Of a stretch of 12,421 bases of DNA, positions 1 to 6,267 are shown in pieces. Under the pieces are notes generated by a model. The model was given only the letters and a program-made list of their open reading frames with translations. It searched no databases and was not told the DNA's origin. The stretch covers positions 1 to 12,421 of the forward strand of contig JAZRNV010000112.1 of the NCBI GenBank assembly GCA_045648425.1, given 5' to 3'. Origin of the DNA: RGIG2206 sp045648425 (GTDB taxonomy: Bacteria; Bacillota; Clostridia; Oscillospirales; Acutalibacteraceae). The position numbers and the translations under genes were made by a program. How positions within the stretch are numbered: the stretch's first letter is position 1; the number at the start of each line of letters is the position of its first letter.

Positions 1-287
1 ATTTTCTTTGAAAATTTGTCCATATCCATTGCAATGAATGTTGTGCAAAATTAAATCATAGAATTTAATTTTGCTATATCCGCTTAAAAAGTGGCTTGTC
101 GAAGCGCTTTCAAGCGTTTCGACAAACAACAATCATTATTAGCATCTAAATCGGTTCGTAATAGCAAACCTAACCCACAAAGCAATGCAACGCTGATATT
201 GCAGCCCTTAATGAAATGCGCGGCAAAGGCACAATATCACTAAAATTTAGGTCAAAATGGATTCGAACGACCGAAACATATGATATC
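1..287. other. AT-rich left-edge intergenic region, no supported gene
   Basis: I find no convincing gene here. On the plus strand the first 17 codons are open and end in TAA at 52-54, so the tail of a gene lying to the left is possible, but 17 codons are too few to support it. A minus-strand ATG at 29 opens towards the edge without a ribosome binding site. The only strong structure is the stem-loop at 96-125, listed separately. The stretch is visibly AT-richer than the rest of the window. Confidence 0.5.
96..125. repeat. near-perfect 30-nt inverted repeat (stem-loop)
   Basis: The left arm TTGTCGAAGCGCT (96-108) pairs with AGCGTTTCGACAA (113-125) through 13 positions, with one G-T wobble and a four-base loop. 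On the plus strand no T-run follows. On the minus strand a run of five T lies about six bases beyond the stem. It may be a terminator for a gene outside the window read on either strand, or a dispersed palindrome. The structure itself is certain; its role is not. Confidence 0.6.
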
Positions 288-316
288 TTGCTAAATTCTT
301 GGGTTTATGCTATAAT
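288..316 (+). promoter_or_regulatory. sigma-A promoter of the lipoprotein gene
   Basis: The -35 box is TTGCTA (288-293, 4 of 6 consensus), followed by a 17-bp spacer and a perfect -10 TATAAT (311-316). A TG dinucleotide one base upstream of the -10 makes it an extended -10 promoter. Predicted transcription start is near 323, which leaves a very short leader that begins almost directly at the ribosome binding site. Confidence 0.75.
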
Positions 317-340
317 TAAAAACAAAGGAGGTTAATGACA

Positions 341-955
341 GTGAGAAAATTTTTAGCTATGATATTAACGATTTGTATAACGCTTTGTTTTTCGGGTTGC
401 GTTTTGGAAGAAACTTCCTTGCTCTACTCTGATTATACAGAAATAGACGGATTTTATGTTGCTATAAATAAGACTGCAAACTGCTGTTTTGTTGGTAGCT
501 ACAACTGTACAGAATATACTGAAAACTTAGAAGTCACAATCCCTGATGATTATGAAGGTATACCAATTAAACGAATAGGTGGATATTATGGGCGCGGAGT
601 TCCTACACCTTTTTCTATTGATCTTGGTGATTTATATATGAACGCACCGGAAGAAAGTGAATACAATAATACTGTAGTTATTGGCAATATCGATGAATTT
701 GATATTTCTGAGGATTATGTGGTAGAAGATATTGTATTCAATTTAAATATCGGAAAAAATATCGAGATAATTGAATATGTTGTTATGGATATATATTATC
801 CGCACATCAATGATGACGGCAGTATCACATTTTATCATTCGGTTGTAAATATAAACTGTTCCGATGAGAATAAAAACTTTTATTCAAAAGACGGAAAATT
901 ATATAATAAAAAAACCGATGAATTAATTACTGATTTTGCATATGTGGCATCATAA
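341..955 (+). CDS. lipoprotein with BspA/LRR_5-like repeat remnants
   Basis: Predicted 204-residue exported lipoprotein. GTG at 341 is preferred because AAAGGAGG (324-331) lies 9 bases upstream; an in-frame ATG at 335 is only 3 bases from that site. The N-terminus has a short basic start, a hydrophobic stretch and FSGC, a tolerable lipobox with Cys20 as the lipidated residue. The mature part carries two pieces typical of BspA-like leucine-rich repeats: an early VTIPDDYEGIPIKRIG segment and, near the C-terminus, the FYSKDGKLYNKKTDELI segment that usually closes an LRR_5 unit. Only about two repeats are recognisable, whereas BspA-family surface proteins normally carry many. The gene stands alone between its own promoter and terminator and has much AT-richer codons than its neighbours, suggesting a separate origin. 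Function unknown; surface binding is only a guess from the family. Confidence 0.75.
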   Translation: MRKFLAMILTICITLCFSGCVLEETSLLYSDYTEIDGFYVAINKTANCCFVGSYNCTEYTENLEVTIPDDYEGIPIKRIGGYYGRGVPTPFSIDLGDLYMNAPEESEYNNTVVIGNIDEFDISEDYVVEDIVFNLNIGKNIEIIEYVVMDIYYPHINDDGSITFYHSVVNINCSDENKNFYSKDGKLYNKKTDELITDFAYVAS

Positions 956-976
956 TGATTCGTAATAGCCAAACAA

Positions 977-1005
977 ACACCGCTAAAAGGCGGTGTTTTT
1001 GTTTT
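977..1005 (+). terminator. rho-independent terminator after the lipoprotein gene
   Basis: ACACCGC (977-983) pairs with GCGGTGT (990-996) around a six-base loop and is followed by a T-rich tail, TTTTGTTTT (997-1005). It lies 21 bases after the stop codon. Confidence 0.88.
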
Positions 1006-1026
1006 GGGGGGATGCTTGATTTTGCA

Positions 1027-1055
1027 TTGATTTCTACGTCATTATATGATACAAT
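1027..1055 (+). promoter_or_regulatory. promoter of the DUF4091 glycosidase gene
   Basis: TTGATT (1027-1032), a 17-bp spacer and TACAAT (1050-1055), with a TG one base before the -10 (extended -10). Expected transcription start is near 1062, about 45 bases before the start codon. It lies directly downstream of the preceding terminator, so the gene is its own unit. Confidence 0.65.
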
Positions 1056-1106
1056 GGTTTCACTTTTTACAATTCGGTTGCTAAAACCTTGTCAGGAGTG
1101 TTTTCT

Positions 1107-2762
1107 ATGTTTAAAATCATCTCATCACTTGAAAAGTGCTTTTTGGACGAATCTATTACCTCTAAAGTTTCACTTAAAAAGGCCACTATGATGAAAAACG
1201 AAGTTTTTCGTTTTGGCGCTTGCTACACTCTGGACAATGCCCCCGCGGCAGACAACAAGGTTATAACCGATATACACATTGTGTCTCCCCTTGAAGAGTA
1301 TATCTCCATATATCGCGTTGAGCACGTGCCGGTCAAAATTCCTGCGGAATTTCGCCGTTACAATGCCGATTATCTGCGTCTTACCCCGGGACTTTTTCCC
1401 GATATGCTTACCCCCATTCCAAAGTACAGCCGTGCAATGATGTATTCCAACCTGGAATCTCTTTACTTTGAGATTGATACCAAGGGGCAGGTGGCGCCGG
1501 GTGAATACGATGTAACGGTGCAATTAAAAAGCGAATCTACCGGTAATATAAAAGAAAGCGCCACCTTAACAATCACGATAATAGACGCCGACTTGCCCGA
1601 GCAGGAAATAACCGTTACCCAGTGGTTTCACTGCGACTGCCTGCAGGATTATTATGACACCGAAAGCTTCGACGAACGCCATTGGCAAATTATCGAAAAC
1701 TTTATGAAAATGGCGGTTGACCACGGCATAAACATGATGCTTACCCCCGTGTTCACTCCTCCCCTCGACACCTGGGTGGGCGGTCAGCGCACCACTACGC
1801 AGCTTGTAGACGTGTGGGTTGAAAAGGGTCAGTACAAATTTGGCTTTGATAAATTGTCGCGATGGGTTGATTTGTGCGACAGATTAGGCGTAAGATATTT
1901 TGAAATATCACATCTGTTTACTCAGTGGGGCGCCCGCAGCGCACCAAAGGTAATGGCCACGGTCGACGGTCAGTACACCAAAATTTTCGGATGGGAAACC
2001 GATGCAACCGGTGAGGAATACGTAAGCTTTTTGCGTGCTTTCATCCCTGCATTGCTTGAGTTTATGAAATCTAAAAACGGTGCTGACAAAAGGTGCTGGT
2101 TTCACATTTCCGATGAGCCATCCATCGACCACATCGAGCAATACAAGGCCTGCCGCGAATCAATTGCCGACCTGCTTGAGGGCTACCCCATTATGGATGC
2201 CATGTCTAAATATGATTATTACGAGCAGGGCATCACCCGTCATCCCGTGCCCGCCATCAACCATATGGACAAGTTTATTGAAAACAACGTGCCTGATTTG
2301 TGGTGCTATTATTGCCTTGGCCAATGGGATAAGGTTTCTAACCGATTTATCGCTATGCCTGCAAGCAGGACGCGCATTATCGGCACACAATTCTATAAGT
2401 ATAATATTTTCGGCTTTTTACAATGGGGCTACAACTTTTATAACAACCAGGGGTCTAAAAGTCATATCATTCCTTTTATCACCACCGATGGCGAATGTCT
2501 TGCTCCTGCAGGCGATACCTTTTCGGTATATCCCGGTATGAAGGGTATGCCGCTGGCCTCTTTGCGGCTTAAGTATTTTCACGATGCTTTGCAGGATTTG
2601 GCTGCATTCAAGCTGTGCGAAAGCTTATACAGCAAAGAATTTGTGTTGGGGCTGATAGAGGAAGAAATGCCCGTTACCTTCATCGATTATCCCCGTGATT
2701 TGGAGTATCTGCCAAACCTGCGCGAAAAGATAAACGCCGCAATTGCAAAAAAGGTTAAATAA
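1107..2762 (+). CDS. DUF4091 / GH123-like glycoside hydrolase
   Basis: 551 residues. ATG at 1107 is chosen because AGGAG (1094-1098) lies 8 bases upstream; a TTG at 1089 would extend it by six residues but has no such site. The sequence follows the DUF4091 pattern: an N-terminal beta-rich region (to about residue 165), then a TIM-barrel-like part beginning with TQWFHCDC, the LTPVFTPPLDT and HLFTQWGA motifs, and HISDEP, in which Asp336-Glu337 match the acidic pair used by GH123 enzymes. The C-terminal part contains NRFIAMP and GFLQWGYNFY. GH123 members are beta-N-acetylgalactosaminidases using substrate-assisted catalysis; that activity is not proven for DUF4091 proteins, so substrate is left open. 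There is no signal peptide, so it should act in the cytoplasm on imported sugars. It is monocistronic, with another glycosidase of GH78 type about 0.9 kb downstream on the other strand. Confidence 0.88.
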   Translation: MFKIISSLEKCFLDESITSKVSLKKATMMKNEVFRFGACYTLDNAPAADNKVITDIHIVSPLEEYISIYRVEHVPVKIPAEFRRYNADYLRLTPGLFPDMLTPIPKYSRAMMYSNLESLYFEIDTKGQVAPGEYDVTVQLKSESTGNIKESATLTITIIDADLPEQEITVTQWFHCDCLQDYYDTESFDERHWQIIENFMKMAVDHGINMMLTPVFTPPLDTWVGGQRTTTQLVDVWVEKGQYKFGFDKLSRWVDLCDRLGVRYFEISHLFTQWGARSAPKVMATVDGQYTKIFGWETDATGEEYVSFLRAFIPALLEFMKSKNGADKRCWFHISDEPSIDHIEQYKACRESIADLLEGYPIMDAMSKYDYYEQGITRHPVPAINHMDKFIENNVPDLWCYYCLGQWDKVSNRFIAMPASRTRIIGTQFYKYNIFGFLQWGYNFYNNQGSKSHIIPFITTDGECLAPAGDTFSVYPGMKGMPLASLRLKYFHDALQDLAAFKLCESLYSKEFVLGLIEEEMPVTFIDYPRDLEYLPNLREKINAAIAKKVK

Positions 2763-2771
2763 CGCAAAAAC

Positions 2772-2819
2772 CGACAGCCGCCTAATCATTGAGCATTGCG
2801 TCACAGACCGTTGCTGTCG
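2772..2819. repeat. short inverted repeat with a long loop
   Basis: CGACAGC (2772-2778) is complementary to GCTGTCG (2813-2819), separated by 34 bases, just after the stop of the DUF4091 gene. On the minus strand the second arm is followed closely by GGTTTTTG. It could be a weak terminator or other structured 3' end; the large loop makes it unconvincing as a classical terminator. Confidence 0.3.
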
Positions 2820-2891
2820 CAAGTCTTTTCGTAGAGGTCGAATTTAGTAACATTATGCAATTTTGGCCTGCTTTTTTGTCGAATCTGCATA

Positions 2892-2920
2892 TTGTAAAAC
2901 ACAATCACATAGTTTATAAT
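2892..2920 (+). promoter_or_regulatory. promoter of the TM2-like gene
   Basis: TTGTAA (2892-2897), a 17-bp spacer and a perfect TATAAT (2915-2920). The expected transcription start is near 2927, about 28 bases before the GTG start. The ribosome binding site AGGAGG follows at 2941-2946. Confidence 0.75.
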
Positions 2921-2954
2921 GCTATTAATGTAACAATAGAAGGAGGTGCAAAAA

Positions 2955-3197
2955 GTGGATAACAGAGTTTTGTTTGGAATTATGTGCATCCTTTTCAACG
3001 GTTACGGTGTTCCTTGCTTTATGCAGGGTGATTCAAGCAAGGGCGTTAAGCGCATTATCTTCGGTGTTATCACCTGCGGTGTTATCGCTCTTATCAACGA
3101 AATCAAGGGCATCATCCTCGGCATCCAAATTCTCAAGATGACCGATGAGGAGTACGCCGAAAAGAAGGGAACCTTCGACAGCGGTATTCCTGCCTAA
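2955..3197 (+). CDS. small TM2-like membrane protein
   Basis: 80 residues, with GTG at 2955 as start because AGGAGG (2941-2946) lies 8 bases upstream; a GTG at 2946 overlaps that site and is rejected. The protein has two hydrophobic segments (about residues 5-22 and 33-58) joined by a short turn, with the pattern G-x-G-x-P-C-F-M-Q-G-D-x-x-x-G-V-K-R. This resembles the TM2 fold, two helices around a polar turn with a conserved Q/K-G motif, although the usual Asp in the second helix is replaced by Asn/Glu (ALINEIKG). The C-terminal tail is charged and probably cytoplasmic. The neighbouring DUF2752 gene supports the call, because TM2 and DUF2752 proteins often sit together. Molecular role unknown. 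Confidence 0.65.
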   Translation: MDNRVLFGIMCILFNGYGVPCFMQGDSSKGVKRIIFGVITCGVIALINEIKGIILGIQILKMTDEEYAEKKGTFDSGIPA

Positions 3198-3212
3198 TGC
3201 AACATAATCATT

Positions 3213-3246
3213 AAAAACAGCGAGGGTTCCTGCTCTCGCTGTTTTT
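3213..3246 (+). terminator. strong terminator between the TM2-like and DUF2752 genes
   Basis: AAAAACAGCGAG (3213-3224) pairs over 12 bp with CTCGCTGTTTTT (3235-3246) around a 10-base loop. The U-tract is part of the stem, so it may work in both directions. It ends 18 bases before the DUF2752 start codon, so that gene must depend on read-through or on a promoter I cannot clearly see. Confidence 0.88.
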
Positions 3247-3264
3247 GCGCTCTGTATAAGCAAT

Positions 3265-3600
3265 ATGAAAATTACCAATTTGAAAAGAAGGCTTTTTGAC
3301 TGCGCTTTGGTTGCGTTGGTTGTTGTGCTTTTTTACATTTTCAACATTCCCTGCCTGTTTAAACTGTTTTTCGGTATCCCCTGCCCCGGATGCGGAATAA
3401 CCCGTGCTTGGCTGAGCTTGCTTCGACTGGATTTCAGAAGCGCTTTTCGGTTTAACCCTATGTTTTGGTCGGTTCCGCTTTTGGCATGGCTCTACCTCAT
3501 AGATTTCAAGCCCTTTAAAAGCAAGTGGCTTAACTGTGCTTTGATGTCACTCTTGCTTGGCGGATTTTTGGTCAGCCAGATTATAAACTTAATAAAATAA
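3265..3600 (+). CDS. DUF2752 membrane protein
   Basis: 111 residues, with about three transmembrane segments: near residues 11-30, 68-80 and 91-108. The diagnostic DUF2752 motif CPGCGITRAW is at residues 40-49, with Cys40 and Cys43 forming a CxxC pair, followed by an amphipathic stretch rich in Arg and Phe and a conserved FNP at about 63-65. No family function is established; the CxxC suggests metal or redox chemistry, but that is inference. The start at 3265 has no visible Shine-Dalgarno sequence and lies just 18 bases after a strong terminator. A TATAAG at 3255-3260 would put a transcript start at the ATG, so leaderless expression is possible but weakly supported. Confidence 0.82.
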   Translation: MKITNLKRRLFDCALVALVVVLFYIFNIPCLFKLFFGIPCPGCGITRAWLSLLRLDFRSAFRFNPMFWSVPLLAWLYLIDFKPFKSKWLNCALMSLLLGGFLVSQIINLIK

Positions 3601-3629
3601 CTCCCGTCTTACGACGGGAGTTTTGTTTT
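3601..3629. terminator. bidirectional terminator between convergent genes
   Basis: CTCCCGTC (3601-3608) and GACGGGAG (3613-3620) form a perfect 8-bp stem with a TTAC loop. The plus strand continues with TTTTGTTTT; the minus strand continues with TTATTTTATT. It begins directly after the DUF2752 stop codon and its tail touches the stop codon of the rhamnosidase gene, so it most likely ends both transcripts. Confidence 0.9.
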
Positions 3630-5712
3630 ATATGTCCATTTGTTTAAGCCAATAGACAACTGCGGCGGCAAATCCGTGATTGCAGCTGGCATTGGTGCCT
3701 GCGTGCTCCCAAAGGGTGCCTGTGCTTTCGGCCATATGGATAAAATAGCCCTTAATATTCTCAAGCACCAACTGTTTGTATCCGTTATCCATCAAAATCT
3801 GCAGCCGCAGATAGTTGCCGATAAAAGGCGCTGCCGGATGCACCTTGGGGTAACAAGAAGCAACATCTCTATCGGGACCAAATTGGGTTATCAGCCGTTC
3901 AAGCAGTTCGGGATGACTTTGAGGAGTGGCAACCCCTGTGAAAAAGGCGTAGTACTGACAAACCTCGGTGGATTCGGGAGTAACACACAGCTTGCCGTCA
4001 CAGAGGTCTGCGTGGTCAGCAAAAAACTCACCGTCAAAGGCCTGCTCCAAAATTTTTGCTCTTAAAATCTCGGCTTTTTCAAGCAGAGCGGTATCACCGT
4101 AAAGCTCACCTGCACACCTGAGGGCAAAGCAATACATCATATTATTGGGATAATTTATCCCCTGCACCAAATCGGAATCATTGGCGCGAGACCACTCAAC
4201 AAACACCCAGCCCTGCAAATTTTCAAGCAGCCCGTCGGCATTCTCAAACTTGCTGAAAAAGCGGAGTATTCCGTACACCTTATCCTTAAAGCGCTCGGGA
4301 AGCTGACCGTTGCCCGTGCGGTCAAAATAATCCTTCAGCTCGGCTATCAAAAACAGCGACCAGCTTGGAATATAATTGCCCGTTCTATGGTTTGCAGGAT
4401 AGCACATAGGCACCATCCCTTCAGGTAGATTTTTGTAGCTGTCTGCGTGCAGAAAATTTTCTAAAAAGCTTTCTTCAACCTTGTTTTTGCCTGTAAGTGC
4501 ATACTCTGCCCTAGCAAGAAACCAGCTGTCGCACAACCATCCCGCCCTTTCGCGAGAAGGGCAATCGGTAAATAAATCAACTGCGTTTTGACGGTAGGTT
4601 TCTACGGCGGCATCAATTATTTTCTGCAGGGAGACATCCCTTGATTGGGGAATTTCAACAGGGGGATGCTTATACTCAACCAAATGAATATCAGAAACAT
4701 CGCACTCACCCTCAAGGCAAACCACCTGCAGATACTGCATGGTGTAAACCTCAAAGCTGTGAAGGAGGTGCCTGCCCTTGGGCAACCGATACTTGATTAT
4801 GTTGCAGGAGGTGCATCGGGTAGGATTAATCTGCTCACCGTCAATTATTTCGTCGAAGGCAAGATACAGAGTTACCGCTTTTTTTACATTCACCGTCAAG
4901 GCGAGCATACCCGTCAGGTTGCGGTCAAAGCGATAGATTTCGTAAGAGTCGCAAAGCCCCTTGCCCGATGCAGGTCGGGAATCGGGAGTGAAATGCAACT
5001 GCTGATAGTCTTTTTCCGGTATGGCATCCAACTGCTCCATAGGCCAACCGGTAAGTTCCTTATCCCCCATACCCACCGTGGTGCAGTAGCGATCAAACAC
5101 GTATTGGGCAGGAGCGCAAGTGCTGACGTTGCCCGAAAACAACCCTTTAGCCATTGCGTGCTCAAACAGAGGGTAGTCTGTTTTGCGTTCTATTATCTTT
5201 TTGGGTGACGCAGTGCTCAGCACTTCTTCGCCCAAAGTACCGTCGGTAAAAAAGCTGTCTGCGTTGCCGTCTTTATAGCTTTCGGCAAAGCTGCGCTGGT
5301 AGCTGTATCTTTGCACCTTTTGCTCGTAGTGTGGATTTATACGAGCGGTAAAATCTCTGTCGGTTTTGGCTATAACCCTTTGACCGCTCACAAGCTCTGC
5401 CTGCAAAAAAGATGGCTGACGCATAATATAAAAGCTGTTGCAATAGTAGCCGCCTACCTCGATTATAATGATATTGGTAGGGCGATCGAGCCATTTTGTG
5501 ATGGAAATATCATCCATTCTGAAATGGTTTTCACCTGCTCGTGCAGGGCCGAAAGAGACAAAGCTGCCGTTTATCCAAAGCTGATACACTCCGGAGGTTG
5601 CAATGCGTATGGACGCATCTTCACATTGGGGGCAAAAAGCTTTAAATTGAACTCGGCAATTAACCTCTTTTTCTTTATCTTTAAGCCATATGGGTTTTGC
5701 TTCGGTAAACAT
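3628..5712 (-). CDS. GH78 alpha-L-rhamnosidase-type glycoside hydrolase
   Basis: 694 residues. ATG at 5712 is preferred because AGGCGG lies 8 bases upstream; a GTG at 5721 lies too close to that site. The N-terminal beta region holds the WINGSFVSFGPARAG segment characteristic of alpha-L-rhamnosidases. The six-hairpin barrel follows, with DCPSRERAGWLCD containing Asp383, Glu388 and Asp395 in the spacing of the GH78 substrate-binding and general-acid residues (0, +5, +12). A terminal LWEH supplies Glu669, matching the GH78 general base. After Glu669 only 25 residues remain, so the usual C-terminal beta-sandwich is absent and the protein is shorter than most GH78 enzymes. No signal peptide: cytoplasmic action on imported rhamnosides is expected. 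Inverting GH78 enzymes release L-rhamnose; the exact substrate is unknown. Monocistronic, from a consensus promoter. Confidence 0.9.
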   Translation of the reverse strand: MFTEAKPIWLKDKEKEVNCRVQFKAFCPQCEDASIRIATSGVYQLWINGSFVSFGPARAGENHFRMDDISITKWLDRPTNIIIIEVGGYYCNSFYIMRQPSFLQAELVSGQRVIAKTDRDFTARINPHYEQKVQRYSYQRSFAESYKDGNADSFFTDGTLGEEVLSTASPKKIIERKTDYPLFEHAMAKGLFSGNVSTCAPAQYVFDRYCTTVGMGDKELTGWPMEQLDAIPEKDYQQLHFTPDSRPASGKGLCDSYEIYRFDRNLTGMLALTVNVKKAVTLYLAFDEIIDGEQINPTRCTSCNIIKYRLPKGRHLLHSFEVYTMQYLQVVCLEGECDVSDIHLVEYKHPPVEIPQSRDVSLQKIIDAAVETYRQNAVDLFTDCPSRERAGWLCDSWFLARAEYALTGKNKVEESFLENFLHADSYKNLPEGMVPMCYPANHRTGNYIPSWSLFLIAELKDYFDRTGNGQLPERFKDKVYGILRFFSKFENADGLLENLQGWVFVEWSRANDSDLVQGINYPNNMMYCFALRCAGELYGDTALLEKAEILRAKILEQAFDGEFFADHADLCDGKLCVTPESTEVCQYYAFFTGVATPQSHPELLERLITQFGPDRDVASCYPKVHPAAPFIGNYLRLQILMDNGYKQLVLENIKGYFIHMAESTGTLWEHAGTNASCNHGFAAAVVYWLKQMDI

Positions 5713-5737
5713 ACCAATCACCGCCTATCATTTTTGC

Positions 5738-5767
5738 ATTATATATTAAAAAAAGGCACCTTGTCAA
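5738..5767 (-). promoter_or_regulatory. consensus sigma-A promoter of the GH78 gene
   Basis: Read on the minus strand: perfect -35 TTGACA (5767-5762), an 18-bp spacer containing a run of T, and perfect -10 TATAAT (5743-5738). Expected transcription start is near 5731, about 19 bases before the start codon. A fully consensus promoter suggests high basal expression unless a repressor acts on the region. Confidence 0.85.
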
Positions 5768-5772
5768 TAGTG

Positions 5773-5801
5773 TTGACTTTACTGAACAACAGTGATAAAC
5801 T
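5773..5801 (+). promoter_or_regulatory. divergent promoter of the zinc-ribbon gene
   Basis: TTGACT (5773-5778), a 17-bp spacer and TAAACT (5796-5801), with a TG one base before the -10. The two -35 boxes of the divergent promoters are only 5 bp apart (5767 and 5773), so RNA polymerases on the two would compete for the same DNA. Confidence 0.6.
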
Positions 5802-5823
5802 AAAAGAAAAAGGAGTTTTTTGT

Positions 5824-6135
5824 ATGTCTGTTTTTAAACGAGCTGAATGGAGCAGCGGATTGACCTACCGTCAAACCTGCGATGAATGCAAAACAACCTT
5901 CACCTATATGGACAATCTTCTGGATTTTCGTCCCTGGTATGCCGACGGCTTTGTGTATTGCCCGGGTTGCCAAAAGCCCCTGCGCCACAATGAGCGTTAT
6001 GCTATTAACGGCCCTGCATCAGCCACCACTGTTGATGCCGACGCTCCATCCTCAGGCGCTCTTTTCTGCACCCAGTGCGGCCATAAATTCAACGATACCG
6101 AAAAGTTCTGCCCTCAGTGCGGCACAAAACGATAA
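5824..6135 (+). CDS. small protein with two zinc ribbons
   Basis: 103 residues. ATG at 5824 follows AGGAG (5811-5815) with 8-base spacing; the open frame extends further upstream but only through the divergent promoter region and the antisense of the rhamnosidase gene. Two CxxC pairs, Cys19-Cys22 and Cys46-Cys49, make a first zinc-binding unit with a long 23-residue connection. A flexible Ala/Ser/Thr/Asp-rich linker (about 63-79) leads to a compact C-terminal zinc ribbon with Cys82-Cys85 and Cys96-Cys99 (CTQCGHKF and CPQCGTK), of the zinc_ribbon_2 / rubredoxin-like kind. There are no membrane segments. Such proteins are widespread in Clostridia without known function; nucleic-acid or protein binding is possible. 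It is transcribed divergently from the rhamnosidase gene and closed by its own terminator. Confidence 0.82.
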   Translation: MSVFKRAEWSSGLTYRQTCDECKTTFTYMDNLLDFRPWYADGFVYCPGCQKPLRHNERYAINGPASATTVDADAPSSGALFCTQCGHKFNDTEKFCPQCGTKR

Positions 6136-6147
6136 CCTTTTAGCAGG

Positions 6148-6177
6148 GTGACCCTTTTTGTAAAGGGTCACTTTTTT
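6148..6177 (+). terminator. terminator after the zinc-ribbon gene
   Basis: GTGACCCTTT (6148-6157) and AAAGGGTCAC (6162-6171) form a perfect 10-bp stem with a four-base loop, followed by six T (6172-6177). It lies 12 bases after the stop codon and isolates the operon that begins downstream. Confidence 0.92.
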
Positions 6178-6195
6178 ATGTTAGCGCTTGCTCCC

Positions 6196-6224
6196 TTGAC
6201 GGATTTCTCAAAAGAGTATATAAT
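6196..6224 (+). promoter_or_regulatory. promoter of the OYE-AcnX operon
   Basis: TTGACG (6196-6201, 5 of 6), a 17-bp spacer and perfect TATAAT (6219-6224). Expected transcription start is near 6231, giving a leader of about 37 bases before the ATG at 6268, too short for a riboswitch. I see no clear operator palindrome overlapping it. Confidence 0.82.
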
Positions 6225-6267
6225 TATAAAAGTGTTTTCCCGAACTTTTAAGGAAAGGAATTTTATA

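Noticed and set aside
259..273. GGATTCGAACGACCG looks like the antisense of a tRNA T-arm (TTCGAAT loop).
   Set aside because: The flanking bases do not form a T-stem, and no acceptor, anticodon or D-arm is found around it on the minus strand.
955..1191. A 78-codon open frame on the plus strand directly after the lipoprotein gene.
   Set aside because: It runs through the terminator, the next promoter and the start of the glycosidase gene in another frame, and has no ribosome binding site.
4645..5208. 187-codon plus-strand frame inside the rhamnosidase gene.
   Set aside because: It is antisense to a gene with complete GH78 motifs and has no expression signals or domain of its own.
5311..5823. 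N-terminal extension of the zinc-ribbon protein by 171 residues.
   Set aside because: It is antisense to the rhamnosidase coding region and includes the divergent promoters; ATG at 5824 has a proper ribosome binding site.
6148..6267. Longer N-terminus for the OYE reductase (40 extra residues).
   Set aside because: It would be translated across the upstream terminator and this gene's promoter; ATG at 6268 has a good ribosome binding site and starts like other family members.
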